Shown in pieces: positions 1-11,800 of a stretch of 64,000 bases of DNA. Origin of the DNA: Dromiciops gliroides (Eukaryota > Chordata > Mammalia > Microbiotheria > Microbiotheriidae); assembly GCF_019393635.1 (NCBI RefSeq), contig NC_057861.1:172517577-172581576 (forward strand), given 5' to 3'. Within the stretch, counting starts at the first letter, position 1. The number at the start of each line of letters is the position of its first letter. The notes below the pieces were generated by a model, which saw only the letters and a program-made list of their open reading frames with translations, was not told where the DNA came from and did not search any database. Made by a program: the position numbers and the translations under genes.

Positions 1-239
1 GACATTGTGTTAAGCACTGGTGATAGTTCAGGAGGGAGACAAGGGCTGGATAGATAACTTTGGAACTCACCTGCCTAGACAGCAAAGGGTATATAGAGTT
101 ATTAGCACAGTTCCTGGCACATAGTAAGTGATATATATATGTATATATGCTATTATTATTATTTACTGTTTAAAAATAACTGCACCACTTAAGAACCATT
201 TAAAGGCCTTCATGAAGTAACCCATTTCACCTTATTATG

Positions 240-350
240 TGATCTTAAGTTAGGCCACTTAATCTCCCTGTGCCTCAGTTTCTTTAACTCTAAATGAGGG
301 AGGCCAAAATAAGTTTCTTTTAAGATCTTTTCCATCATCTAGATCTATAA
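240..350 (+). repeat. MIR fragment
   Basis: GTGCCTCAGTTTCTTTAACT in MIR context. The rest of 1-1430 shows no gene; the L2-like GTTCCTGGCACATAGTAAGT at 110-130 is the only other recognisable piece. Confidence 0.55.
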
Positions 351-1429
351 TCTTATCCAATCTTATTTCCTAACTACTACTTAATATACATCATCATCTT
401 CTCACCTCTTACCCCCATCCCAGTCAGGCCAATCCCATTGTCACACATACATAAACAGAGAGTAAAGAGTCCCTCCTTGCTCAGGATATTCCAATCCACA
501 CTAAACCTTCTCTTTCCCCAACTTTTGTTTTATTGATCATCAGAACTGCAGAGTTTGGTAGTTAATTGTTTACTGATCGTATTAGTTATTTTATATTTTG
601 TTTCCTCCATTAGGGAGATGAGTTATTTTTTTAAAAGGGGGAAAAAAGAGAAAAAAGGTCCTATGCTTTTGTGTCTTCTCCAGTGCATAGCACAGCAATG
701 AACACAATGCAGGCTGATTATCTGAATCTGAACTAAACTGTGGGGAAATAACTCCTCAGACCTCTGTGATGAGATAATTAAAAACAACTAAAGTTCCATT
801 TCCATTGGTGCTACATGATTTTTATCTAGTCCTCAGGTTAATGCTAAGATGTAACATACATGTGTGGGAAGGAGGTAGTTTTCTTCATATTGTAACAGAA
901 GTGTATGGGAAGAGCAGAGAAAAGAGATTGATTATACAGTACAAATATGGATAGGAGATTGCCTGTATGTATCATAGGGAAGAATGACATTGTCCATCCT
1001 AGGTGACCTCTGAGGTACAATAATGGGTAATATGGTTCTCCCTACTATGATGACTGTATCAGGTCATATGGGATAATTATGTTTCTTAGATCCATCATTT
1101 AAATGGTAGCTCTCTAAATTACCCTGTAACCCTGACCCTCCATGGATTAGAGTAGAAAGCAGAACCAATCCTTAGGTTAATAAATTAACATTCCTGGCAT
1201 GCAAGGCATTATACTAAACATAAAAAGAAAAGGAAACCATAGGTTGTTATATAGCTTGAGGGTAAGTGTGGCCACTAGGAAGAATATTGAGTGAAAGGGG
1301 GTGCTAGCAGGGAACTCAGTTGGAGTTGGGAGTGTGCGTGTGTAGGTGTGAGTAGGGTGGGCTAGGTTGGTATTTGCCCTTTTCTCAGAATTATCCCAAT
1401 GGCTTCTGTGCTTACTACACCTGTTTAAT

Positions 1430-1700
1430 TCAGAGGATCATTAGATTAGGGCTGGAAGAGAACTAAGAGATCATCTAGTCTAAACTCCCTCATTTTACAG
1501 ATGAGGAGACTGAATACTAGTGACATGTCCAAAATCACACAAGTAGTAAGTGAGAAGCAGGATTTGAACACAGATTTTACAGGTAAGCAAACTGAGACCT
1601 ATAGAAGCTGAGTCATTTGCAAAAGGCCACAGAGCAGAGCAAAGATTTAAACCCAGGTCCCTTGACTCCCATTCCAACACAATGTTTGTGCCATTGTTCA
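1430..1700 (-). repeat. MIR copies (two overlapping or nested)
   Basis: CATTTTACAGATGAGGAGAC at 1491 and GGTAAGCAAACTGAGACC at 1581 are two reversed MIR core parts in a row. An open frame on the minus strand here is MIR-derived. Confidence 0.7.
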
Positions 1701-1899
1701 TAGCAACACTAGGCACATCATGAACCTGTCCTCCCAAAAACAGGTTTCCTGGAATGAATTGCCAGGAAATTTTTGTGTAGTCCTTAAGTCAGTAACTTGA
1801 AAGAATCCCTACAGAGTATAATATTTAGCTTATTTTTGTGTTAACATTTAAAAAAGAAAGTACTCTCAAATTCTCTTCCCCTTATTTTTCCTTGCCTCA

Positions 1900-2050
1900 A
1901 TGATTCAATCAACAATCATTAATTTAGCAACTATTATTTTCCAGGCACTATAAAATATGCTGGGGGTTGAAAGGCCAAAGTTAAACAGTCTCTGCCTTCA
2001 AGGAGCTTACATTCTATACAGGGAAACAATATGCATATAAATAAATAATA
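1900..2050 (+). repeat. L2/MIR-like repeat (GGAGCTTACATTCTA type)
   Basis: AACAATCATTAATTTAGCAAC to CAAGGAGCTTACATTCTATA, matching the pattern at 14160-14290, 41020-41130 and 47190-47320. Confidence 0.6.
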
Positions 2051-2173
2051 GAACCTTACCGACCTCTTAGGGTTCTAGTGAGTATGACATGGAAAAACAT
2101 AGGAGCTCATTAAGGAGAGGAACAGGAGTTTGGGTTTTTTTTTGTCCAGGATGTCCCCATACCATAGATTCTT

Positions 2174-2319
2174 TTTTTTTTTTTTTTTGCTGGGCAATGG
2201 GGATTAAGTGACTTTCCCAGGGTCGCACAGCTGGTGTCAAGTGTCTGAGACCGGATTTGAACTCAGGTACTCCTGAATCCAGGGCCAGTGCTCTATCCAC
2301 TGCACCATCCAGCTGCCCC
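2174..2319 (-). mobile_element. WSINE-like tRNA-derived SINE
   Basis: On the plus strand it shows the reversed layout: T-tract, GGCAATGGGGATTAAGTGAC, and CCAGCTGCCCC at its 5' end. It is back to back with the next SINE, and the pair shares outer direct repeats TACCATAGATTCTT (2160-2173 and 2481-2494). Confidence 0.92.
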
Positions 2320-2337
2320 TTAAATTTTATTTATTTA

Positions 2338-2480
2338 TTTTTTTAGTAAGGCAATTGGGGTTAAGTGACTTGCCCAGGGTCACACAGCTAGTAAGTGTTA
2401 AGTGTCTGAGGCCGGATTTGAATTCAGGTACTCCTGAATCCAGGGCCGGTGCTCTATCCACTGTGCTATCTAGCTGCCCC
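2338..2480 (-). mobile_element. WSINE-like SINE
   Basis: Contains the family blocks AAGTGACTTGCCCAGGGTCA and CACAGCTAGTAAGTG. It is the second member of the tandem pair. Confidence 0.93.
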
Positions 2481-2537
2481 TACCATAGATTCTTAATACA
2501 TTCTCTCAATGAATAAGTAAGCAAATTTGCACCTTTT

Positions 2538-2690
2538 GTTTTGTTTTGTTTTTTGTAGAGCAATGAGGGTTAAGTGACTTGCCCAGTGTCTCACAGCTAG
2601 TTAAGTGTCAAGTGTCTGAGGCTGGATTTGAACTCAGGTCCTTCTGAATCCAAGGCCAGTGCTTTACCCACTGTGCCACCTAGCTGCCCC
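2538..2690 (-). mobile_element. WSINE-like SINE
   Basis: Flanked by the 15-base direct repeat AAATTTGCACCTTTT at 2523-2537 and 2691-2705. It lies only 43 bases from GCM2 exon 4, in the downstream intron. Confidence 0.95.
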
Positions 2691-2733
2691 AAATTTGCAC
2701 CTTTTAAAGTACCAAACAAATGTAAGGTAATAC

Positions 2734-2856
2734 CTGTGACTCTATGTTCCTCTTTTTTTGAGCCTGGTGAGATGATACTTGTCTCTTGATAGCACTTCTT
2801 CTTGCTTCTGTCTCTGATTTACTTTCTGGTCTTGGATGATCATGAACTCCCTTGGC
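2734..2856 (-). CDS. GCM2: GCM2 exon 4 (end of GCM domain)
   Basis: 123 bases, exactly 41 codons, between an acceptor ending CAG at 2857-2859 and donor GTATTA. It reads [20 protein letters not shown], then [10 protein letters not shown] and a basic QKKRNIESQ tail. The VHDHPRPE block carries the two histidine zinc ligands of the family. It is too short and split for simple ORF scanning. The next exon must lie left of base 1. Confidence 0.95.
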
Positions 2857-5800
2857 CTGGATCAGTTCAAACCATTAATCATGCTTGTGTTTACCTAAGC
2901 ATAGACAGGATGCTAAACAATTTCAAGAATCCTAACTTTTTAAAGAACAACCATTTAGTATAATAGTTTATGAGGTACTATATATAAATGCTTTCTGTTT
3001 ACCAGTGTAGCTGTGTTGTTGTGTGGCTATGTTGAGCAACATTCTCCACATGAACTATATTAGATGTATTTAAAATATCATTTAGGGCTATTTAGGTCTG
3101 ACATAAAGAAGGGAGGAAAGAAAGGAATGAGTATTTATATAGAGCCCACTATATATCGTACACTTTCCAAATAGGATTTCAATTGATTCTCACAACAATG
3201 CTGGAAGAAAGATGCTTTTATTATCTTCATTTTACATTTGAGGAAACTGAGGTAAACAAAGTTTAAGTAATTTTCTCAGGGTTACATGGCTACTGTCTGA
3301 GTTTGGGTTTGAACTTAGGTCCTCCTGACACCAGGTCCAATACTTTATCCACTGTGCTACCTAACACACTACACTAAGAAACTGGAGATTTGGATTCTAA
3401 TTCCTCCTTTCCTTTCCTTTTGGTCATTAACTAGCTGTGTGACTTTGAGAAGGAAATTTAACCTCTCTGGGTCTCAATAATCTCACTCATCAAATAGAGG
3501 ATAATACCCTACCTCATGGAAGGCCAGTACTTAAACAATCAATACCTTTGGGTATATTTGGTGTTCAAATTTATCATGGCAAACAATTTCTTACACTTAG
3601 TGTGGTACTACCTTTGTGGCCTTGGAAAAATAATTTCACTTCCCTGGGCCTCAGTTTCCTCACCTATAAGATGAGGGGGTTGGACTAGACAGCTTCTGAA
3701 GGCACTTCCCATTCTGGACCTACCATCCTATATAGAATTGTTCTAAAACCTTAACACAAAACAGATGTGTCTTACCTGGAAAAATATTGCCTTGCCATCG
3801 AGTCTCCAGAAGTTGGTAACTGGGTAGCCACTGTGACCTCGGCAAGGTATCAACTCTAAAGCTGAATTACAATTGGGACATGCTTTTTCTGCAGGATCAA
3901 GGGAAGATATTAGTGGGTTTCTCTACAATCAAAACACTACCACCACAAACTCTTCCAACTGATAGAAAGATAATAGTTATGCTTCAAAATTCAGTTTGTT
4001 ACCTTAGATCACTTGACCAATGACCAAGCTAATTCATTCCATCTCAATAGCTTAACACACCAGAATATCTCACCACACCTTTTTTTTTGTTTTTGTTTTT
4101 GTTTTTTGTGGCTCAATGGTCACAAATTTCCATGTTTCTTTAAAGAGTCTGCCCACCTAATTAGCTAAGATACAAGCATAAGAAAAGAACCAGAGAATCT
4201 GGGCTTAGTCAAGTCAATATCTCAATTTGTGAGGCTTCATTCTTCCTCTGTCTTGGTCATTTCTCCCTCCTATTCGCCTCTGTGTAGCCCATACCCAGAT
4301 TTTACTAACTCCACAATTTTCCATCTTGTTCCCTGGGGAAACCTGAAGCTAAGGTACGAAATGATTGAGCTATTTAAACAAAGGACAGGACATCCTTCAT
4401 GGCTTCTGGAAATCTGTCTTTCTAGTCACTTACACAGTGTAATTTGAGTACTGTTCCTTCCCTCACCTCATAACATCCCTTTCAACTGCCTTTCAGAACT
4501 GAAGATTCTTTTCTTTGGGGTGAGGCGTGGGGATAGTATCTCTAGGAGTGCCTTGTTAAAATATCAACAGTTGGGGCATTAATGAAGACAGCATGCTGCA
4601 CTAATGGAGGTAGCATGCTGTAGGGGGAAGAACACTGGACCAGAAGACATGGCTTCCAGTCATGGTCCTGCCATTGCTGTGTGATGCTGAACAAGTCATT
4701 TAGCTCTCTGGACCCTGTTTTCCTCATCTATAGAATATCGGGCTATGTAATCTCTCAGCTCTAAAATTCCACAGCTTTGATGTCTGCTGTCTTTAACCTC
4801 AGCTTGAGTGCTGACTCCCATGTTTGGGCTACAGTAGGGTATGTGGGACTGCTTATAACAACCACCTCACTTCTTATCCCATTCCACACTTGGGTGAAGA
4901 CTTCTTTTGGGTAGAATTCCCACTTCTGAGAAGATAGTCGAAAGCACCTCTGAATACAGTGGGGTTGTGCCAGTAATAAAAGGAAGAATAGAAGTGAGAC
5001 CTCATTTTAAAAAGAGCATTATTCTGAAATCAGTCTTTCTCCATGATGGTGAAAAGGAAAATGGGATGATATATTTAGCCCTCAGATAAATGGTCACTTA
5101 CTATTTTATAAAATCATGAACATGGGAAGACTTGGCTGATATTGGGTAAAACTGTGAAGCAGGTGAAGTTTGCCTTGGGTGCGCTCTAACTTAAGAGGGT
5201 CTCTCTCTCTCTCTCTTTTGATCCCCCTGTTTCTCCAAAAGCAACATTCTCACAAGGGAAGAGATGCCCTCTTTTGTTGGCAGACACTCAAGGCAAATTT
5301 TATCTGGTCCACAGTTTTACCTAATGCCAGCCATGTCTTCCTATGTTCATGATTTCATAAAATAATAAGCGAACATTTATTTAAGGGCTTAAAAACTTAA
5401 AATATCACCCCACTTCCTTCTTACCACCATGGAAAAATAGTGATTTCAGAATAATACTGTTTTTACAATGAAATCCCACTTGAAATCCTCCTGTGAGATC
5501 TATAGTAAGTCACTTAACTCCTGAGCCTAAGTTTCCTTATCTGTTAAATAAGGAGGTTAGATAAAATGATGTCTAAGGCCCCTTCAAGTTCTAATATTAT
5601 GTGACTCTGAATCATCTCTCCCCCTGCTCCACACCCCAGCTCCATATTACTTTGCTGCTTCTGTCGGGCCTTGTCACAGATGGCAGGCCGAAGTTGCAGC
5701 CTCGAGCCATCTGGTAGGTAACAGCTCCGTGCACACACCACCACACCAAGGCAAGACTTCTTGAGGATCAGGCAATTGTGGTTGTTGGTGTTCCGCATGG

Positions 5801-8800
5801 CCCAGCCACTGAGATGTCGCTGAGCATTCTTCTCGTCTCCTCTATAGATGAAGCGCACATAGCCATCCGGCCATTCTCTGAAGTGGTCAAAGTGTTTGGG
5901 CTCCTGAAAGACATGGGGAATGGAGAATGGGAGTTTTGGAATGGAGAAGAGAATGGGGTAGGGAAGATTAGAGAAGGAAGAAAGAGATTGAAAAAGAGAA
6001 TGCATTAGAAAAAAACAAACTAGAATGAGAAAACTAAGTGTTCAGCCCTCCTTCTACTACATTAAAAAAAAAAAAAGATCAGAATTTACCTCAATGAGAA
6101 CTAACTCCTTTAAAAGCTAAAAAAGAACCTGGAAAGACTTCTATGAACTGATGCAAAGAGAAGTGAGCAGAATCAGGAGAACATTGTACATAGTAACAAT
6201 GATCAACTGTAAATGACTTAGTTTTTCTCAGCAATACAATGATTCAAGACAATTCCAAAGGACTCATGATGAAAAATGTTACCCACCTCCATAGAAAGGA
6301 CTGATGGAGTCTGAATACAGACCAAAACATACTATTTTTTCACTTTCTTTATTTTCCCATGGTGTAGGGTTTGTTTTGTTTTGATTTTTTGGTCTGTATT
6401 TTTTCTTCACAACATAACTAATGTGGAAACACGTTTTGCATGATTGCACATGTATAACATATCAAATTGCTTACTGTCTCAGATGGAGGGAAAGAATTTG
6501 GGATTCTAATTTTTAAAAAAAAATGAATGTTAAAATTGTTTTTACATGTAATTGGGGAAAATAAAATCTTTTTCTAAAGAAAAAGTATGTAAAAGCCCCA
6601 AAAGGAGGTTATTTTGACACAGAATAGAGTACAGTTAACTTACTTATGGATCAGCTAAATCATTGTCTGATGATAATCTCTCAATGATGAAATTAGATAT
6701 TGGCAAGAATAGTGAGCTCCAGTCCCATCTCAGATACTTATTAGTTATGGGAACTTGGTGAAATCATTTCATCTCTATGATATTTATTTCCCTCTTTTGT
6801 AAAGTCCTTCCTACTTTGAAATTCTCCAAAGTTCCTTGCAGTCCTAAAGTTCTATAATTCCAGGAAAAATATTTCCAAGATCACATCAGTGAAGAGTGCT
6901 GAACTTAGAGACAGGAAGAGCTATGTTCAAATCCTGCCTTAGATATGTACTAGCTGTGTGCCTCAGAGCAAGTCACTTAATTTATCACAGCCTCAAGTTT
7001 CCTCATCTCTAAAATGGGGAACCTACCTCACTGGGTTGTTGGGATGATTATATGACAATATAGGTAAAATTCTTTATAAACTTTAAAACATGATTACTGT
7101 ATATCAATTGACAGAATTTTACTACAAGATGATTAACATATTTTATTCGATTTTCATTGAAAAGGAATTTAACCTGTAAGCACCTTCACCTCTCTACAAT
7201 GTTCTTTCTCCAGAGTATAAGACCCATTGGTGAACCAGCTCTAGTCCTAACAGCAACTTTATGAGGAAAATACATTTTACAAAACATAGAATTCCCCCAA
7301 CTCTTCTCTGCCATTCCTTCCTTACTCCATAGTCATACATTCCTCAGTCAAAAAGGATGACTTGGACAAGTGATAGAGAATCCCCTTACATTGGTGTGTT
7401 ATAAGTCTGTGGGAAGAACACTGTATTTCATGTCAAAGGATCTGAGTCTGAATATATTGACAGCTCCTTTTTAGGTGAATGGTCCAAAGCAAGTTATTTA
7501 GGATCTCTAAAACTAAAGTTTCCTCATGTATACAATAAAGGAGTCATAAATGTATCTTCTTGATCTAAATATATGTCCAGTGATTCCGCAACCCAGCCTG
7601 CAATGTATCCCATGCCTGTCAAATACACTGAAGCACTGGCATGCTCTACAGCAAAATTCACGTGACCAAGAGAGTCCATCTCAAATACCATAAAATATCT
7701 AAATAGTGTTGAAAATAGTGTCTTAGAACAAGGGTCTGCAAATTGGAATGTGGACATCCTAAGAGGCGTGCAAGACAATCCAATGGGCTATGAGAAGAAA
7801 TTATTTGAAGTGAACAGAGTAGCACAACCATGCATCAGGATGGCAGCAGCTTCTGCCTGCCTCTGGGCTCTCCCTCCATTTATCTGTTCCCAATGCTTTC
7901 CCAGACTGAGGGCAGTCATTTGACTCATCCCCTAAGCACCTCTTTCCTCTTTATCCTCCATCAATGGCACACACATTACATGCCCTCTGACTCAGTTGCA
8001 CACACCACCTCTATTGGGGGGCATACTGGGGGCCTGGAGAGGGTTGAATTAGACATACTTTCCAGACCTAGAGGTGGGGAAAAACACAAAAAGAATGTTA
8101 AACCTTACTTCCTTGGGAGCAGATACCATTTGGGGGCTTTCTCTCAAGAGAAGATGCTTGGGAAGTATGCAACACAAGTCCAGACAGACAGGAGGTACAT
8201 TTATAGAATCACAAGGTGTGAAGGTGCCCTCCAAGGGCTTGGGTGGATTACCGCTTCCAGATAATGTAAGGTCTTTGAGGATAGAGGTAGTTTTTCATTT
8301 CTTTTCTCTTCTTTTTCTTTTTTAAAAATGACAAAAGAATTTTATTATTTTCCAGTTATATGTAGAGATAGTTTTCAACATTTGTTTTTATAAGATTTCT
8401 AGTTCCAAATTTTTCTCCCTCCCTCCCTTCCCTCCCCCCTCCCCAAGACAGCAAGCAATCTGATATAGGTTATATATGTACAATCACATTAAACATATTT
8501 CTGCATTAGTCATGTTGTAAAAGAAGAATTAGAACAAAAGGGAAAAACCTCAAAAAAAGAAAAAATAAGTAGAAACATTATGGTTCAATCTGGATCCAGA
8601 TTCCACAGTTCTTTTTTCTGGATGTGGAGAACATTTTCCATCATGAGTCCTTTGGAATTATCTTGGATCAACAAGAGCTAAGTCTATCACAGTTGATCAT
8701 CACACAATGTTGTTGATACTGTGTACAATGTTCTGGTTCTGCTCATTTCACTCAAAATCAATTCATGTGAGTCTTTCCAGGTTTGTCTGAAATCTGCCTG

Positions 8801-11800
8801 CTTATCATTTCATACGGAACAATAATATCCCATTACATTCATATACCACAACTTTTTTAGCCATTCCCCAGTTGATGGGCATCTCCTTAATTTCCAATTC
8901 TTTGCCACCACAAAAAGAGCAGCTAAAAAGATTTTTGTACATGTGGGTCCTTTTCCCTTTTTAATGATCTCTTTGGGATATAGACCTAATAGTGGTATTG
9001 CTGGGTCAAAGGGTATGCACAGCTTTATAGCCCTGTGGATATAATTCCAAATTGCTCCCCAGAATGGTTGGATCAGTTTACAACTCCACCAACAATGCAT
9101 TGGTGTCTCATTTTTTCCCACAGCTTTTCCAACATTTATTGCTTTCCTTTTTTGTCATATTAGCCAATCTGATAGGTGTGAGGTGGTACATCAGAGTTGT
9201 ATTAATTTGCATTTGCATAATGATTTAGAGCATTTTTCATACGAAAATAGATAGCTTTGATTTCTTCATCTGAAAATTGCCTGTTCATATTCTTTGACCA
9301 TTTCTCAATTGGAGAATGACTTATATTCTTATGAATTTAATTTAGTTCCCTATTTATTTTTGAAATAAGGCCTTTATCAGAAACACTGACTGTGAAGGTT
9401 TTTCATTTTCAATCTTTATATTCCTAGCTCCTAGAACAATGTCTTGCATGTAGCAGGCATTTCATAAGAATTTACATCAGAGTACCATGTAAATTATAAG
9501 TTAAATGAATATCTTTCCTTCCAGTAGGATTAGACCCAATATTTATAAAGTACCACGAAATTCTCAGATGGATATCTAATTTCTCAATATTATGAAAGAA
9601 GGAAGAAAACAAGCAGTTACTCAGGTCCTACTATGTGCCAGGAACTGGCCAAAACACTTTATAAATATCTCTCTCATTTGAATCTCACAACAACCCTGGG
9701 AGGCAGTTGCTATGATTATCTTCATTTATCAGTTGAGGACACTGAGTCAGAGGCTAAGTATTTTGCTCAGGGTCACACAACTAGTTAATGTCTGAGGCTG
9801 AATTTGTCCTAAGGTCTTTCTGTCTCCAGACCCAGAATTTTATCTACTGTACCACCTAGCTGCTTTTATGAATGTCACAAATAACAAGTGAAATGGTAAC
9901 ATTAAAAGAACATAATAATACTTTGGTATTATTATGATAATAATAATGTAGAATCAATGAATTTCCAAATTCTAGCATTAAAAGGGACCTTAAATAAAGA
10001 TGGGAATTCACTCTTAAGTCACATGAATAGTTGCAAATTAATGATGTCTCATTAGGGTGAGAAGCACTGATTAAGAATTCTGAAAAGGATCTTTTTTTCC
10101 AACACCCATAGAGAATCAGCCAAAATATATAAGACCAAGAGTCATTCCCCAACAGTTCAAAACATGAATAAACAATTCTCCTAAGAATTGAAAATTATTG
10201 TCAACATGTGAAAGACTGCTCCAAATCATTAAAAGAAATGATTTTTTTTTAAAGTCTGAGGTTTTACCTTATACTTGGCAAACTGGCAAAGATGACAAAG
10301 GGTGGGAATAATATGGGAGGACTTGTGGGAAGAGTGGCACCTATTATAGTGTTTATGGAGCTCTGAACTTGTGTAACATTTCTGGAAAGCAATTTAGAAT
10401 TATGCTTTTTAAAAGTAACTAAAATATCTTCATGGAGCTCAAAGACAGAAAGGTCCCATGTATTCTAAAATATCCATATCAGTACTTTGTGGGGAGGCAG
10501 AGAACTAGAACCCACTGCTTGGTAAATAGGTAAATAAACTGTAGTACAAGAATGCAATGGAATTCTACCATGCTATAAGAAATGGTGAATATGAAGAATT
10601 CAAAGGCACATAGGAAGTCTTTGGCAGCTAGGTGTTGCAGTAGATAAAATCCTGGCCCTAGAGTCAAGAAGATGTAAGTTCAAATCCAGCCTCAAATATA
10701 TACTGAACTGTGACCCTGGGAATATCACTTAATGTCTGTTTGCCTCAGTTTTCTTACACGGAAAGTAGGAGTAATAAATAGAACCTACCTCCCAGGGCTG
10801 CTGTGTGGATAAAGTGAAATAATATTTGTGTAACACTTTGCAAATTTTAATGCATATATAAATGCTTATAGTAGTAATGATAACAATAATCATAAATGCA
10901 GAAGGAAGTTAACAGAACCAGAAAAATAAAAACAATGTAAACAGAAATAACAATAAAATGAAACTGAATGTTATATCATAATAATGAAGCTTGACAAGGC
11001 ATTCCCAGTAAATGAAAAAATATATTTTTCCCTCCCTATCTCCCTGTTTCTGGTGGAGGGCTATGAATTGGGTGTACAGCTTGTTAGTTTTGGTGAACTG
11101 CTTTTTTGTTGCTTCTTTGTTTTTATATCTTTGTTTCAAGGGAAAGTTTTTTGAGTAGGGGAGGGGAAGAAGCACATTGGAAAATGAATGCGATGTTTAA
11201 AAGGATCAATAAAACATTAAGAAAATTAATGTTGTCATTAAGGAAAATTAAACCAGAAAGATACCCTGAAAACTTTGATAATAAGCCTCATATATTATAA
11301 TGCATTAGTCATCGAATGATGTTTGGATTATCAAGAAACATGTCGTGCCCTGGAGTCAGGAGTACCTGAGTTCAAATCCAGCCTCAGACACTTAACACTT
11401 ACTAGCTGTGTGACCTTGGGCAAGTCACTTAACCCCAATTGCCTCACTAAAAAAAAAAAAAAAGAAAAGAAAAGAAAATGAATCAAAAAAAAAAAAGAAA
11501 CATGTCGTAGTGGTCTTTTACCAAAAGTTTTTTAATATATAAATATGTTTATTTATATCCCTTGCATATATTCTCTTCATTACCATCCCTTTTCCACTCA
11601 AAATTTAGTCTGTCTTTACTAAAACTGTGTTTTAAACACTCTCCCACCCCCACTGCCTCCCCTGATAAATTGAGCCAACCCTCTTATTTTACAAATGAGG
11701 AAAATGAAGTCCATAGAGATTAAATGCCTTGCCTGAGACCCCTGCTCGTCTCATTTGCGACTTCAGCAGTAAGTGGTAGAGATCAGTCAAATCCAGTCTT

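Noticed and set aside
5778..6008. Plus-strand 76-codon frame over GCM2 exon 2
   Set aside because: Shadow of the minus-strand GCM2 exon and its purine-rich intron flank.
8810..9121. 103-codon minus-strand frame as a host gene
   Set aside because: It is the C-terminus of L1 ORF2p.
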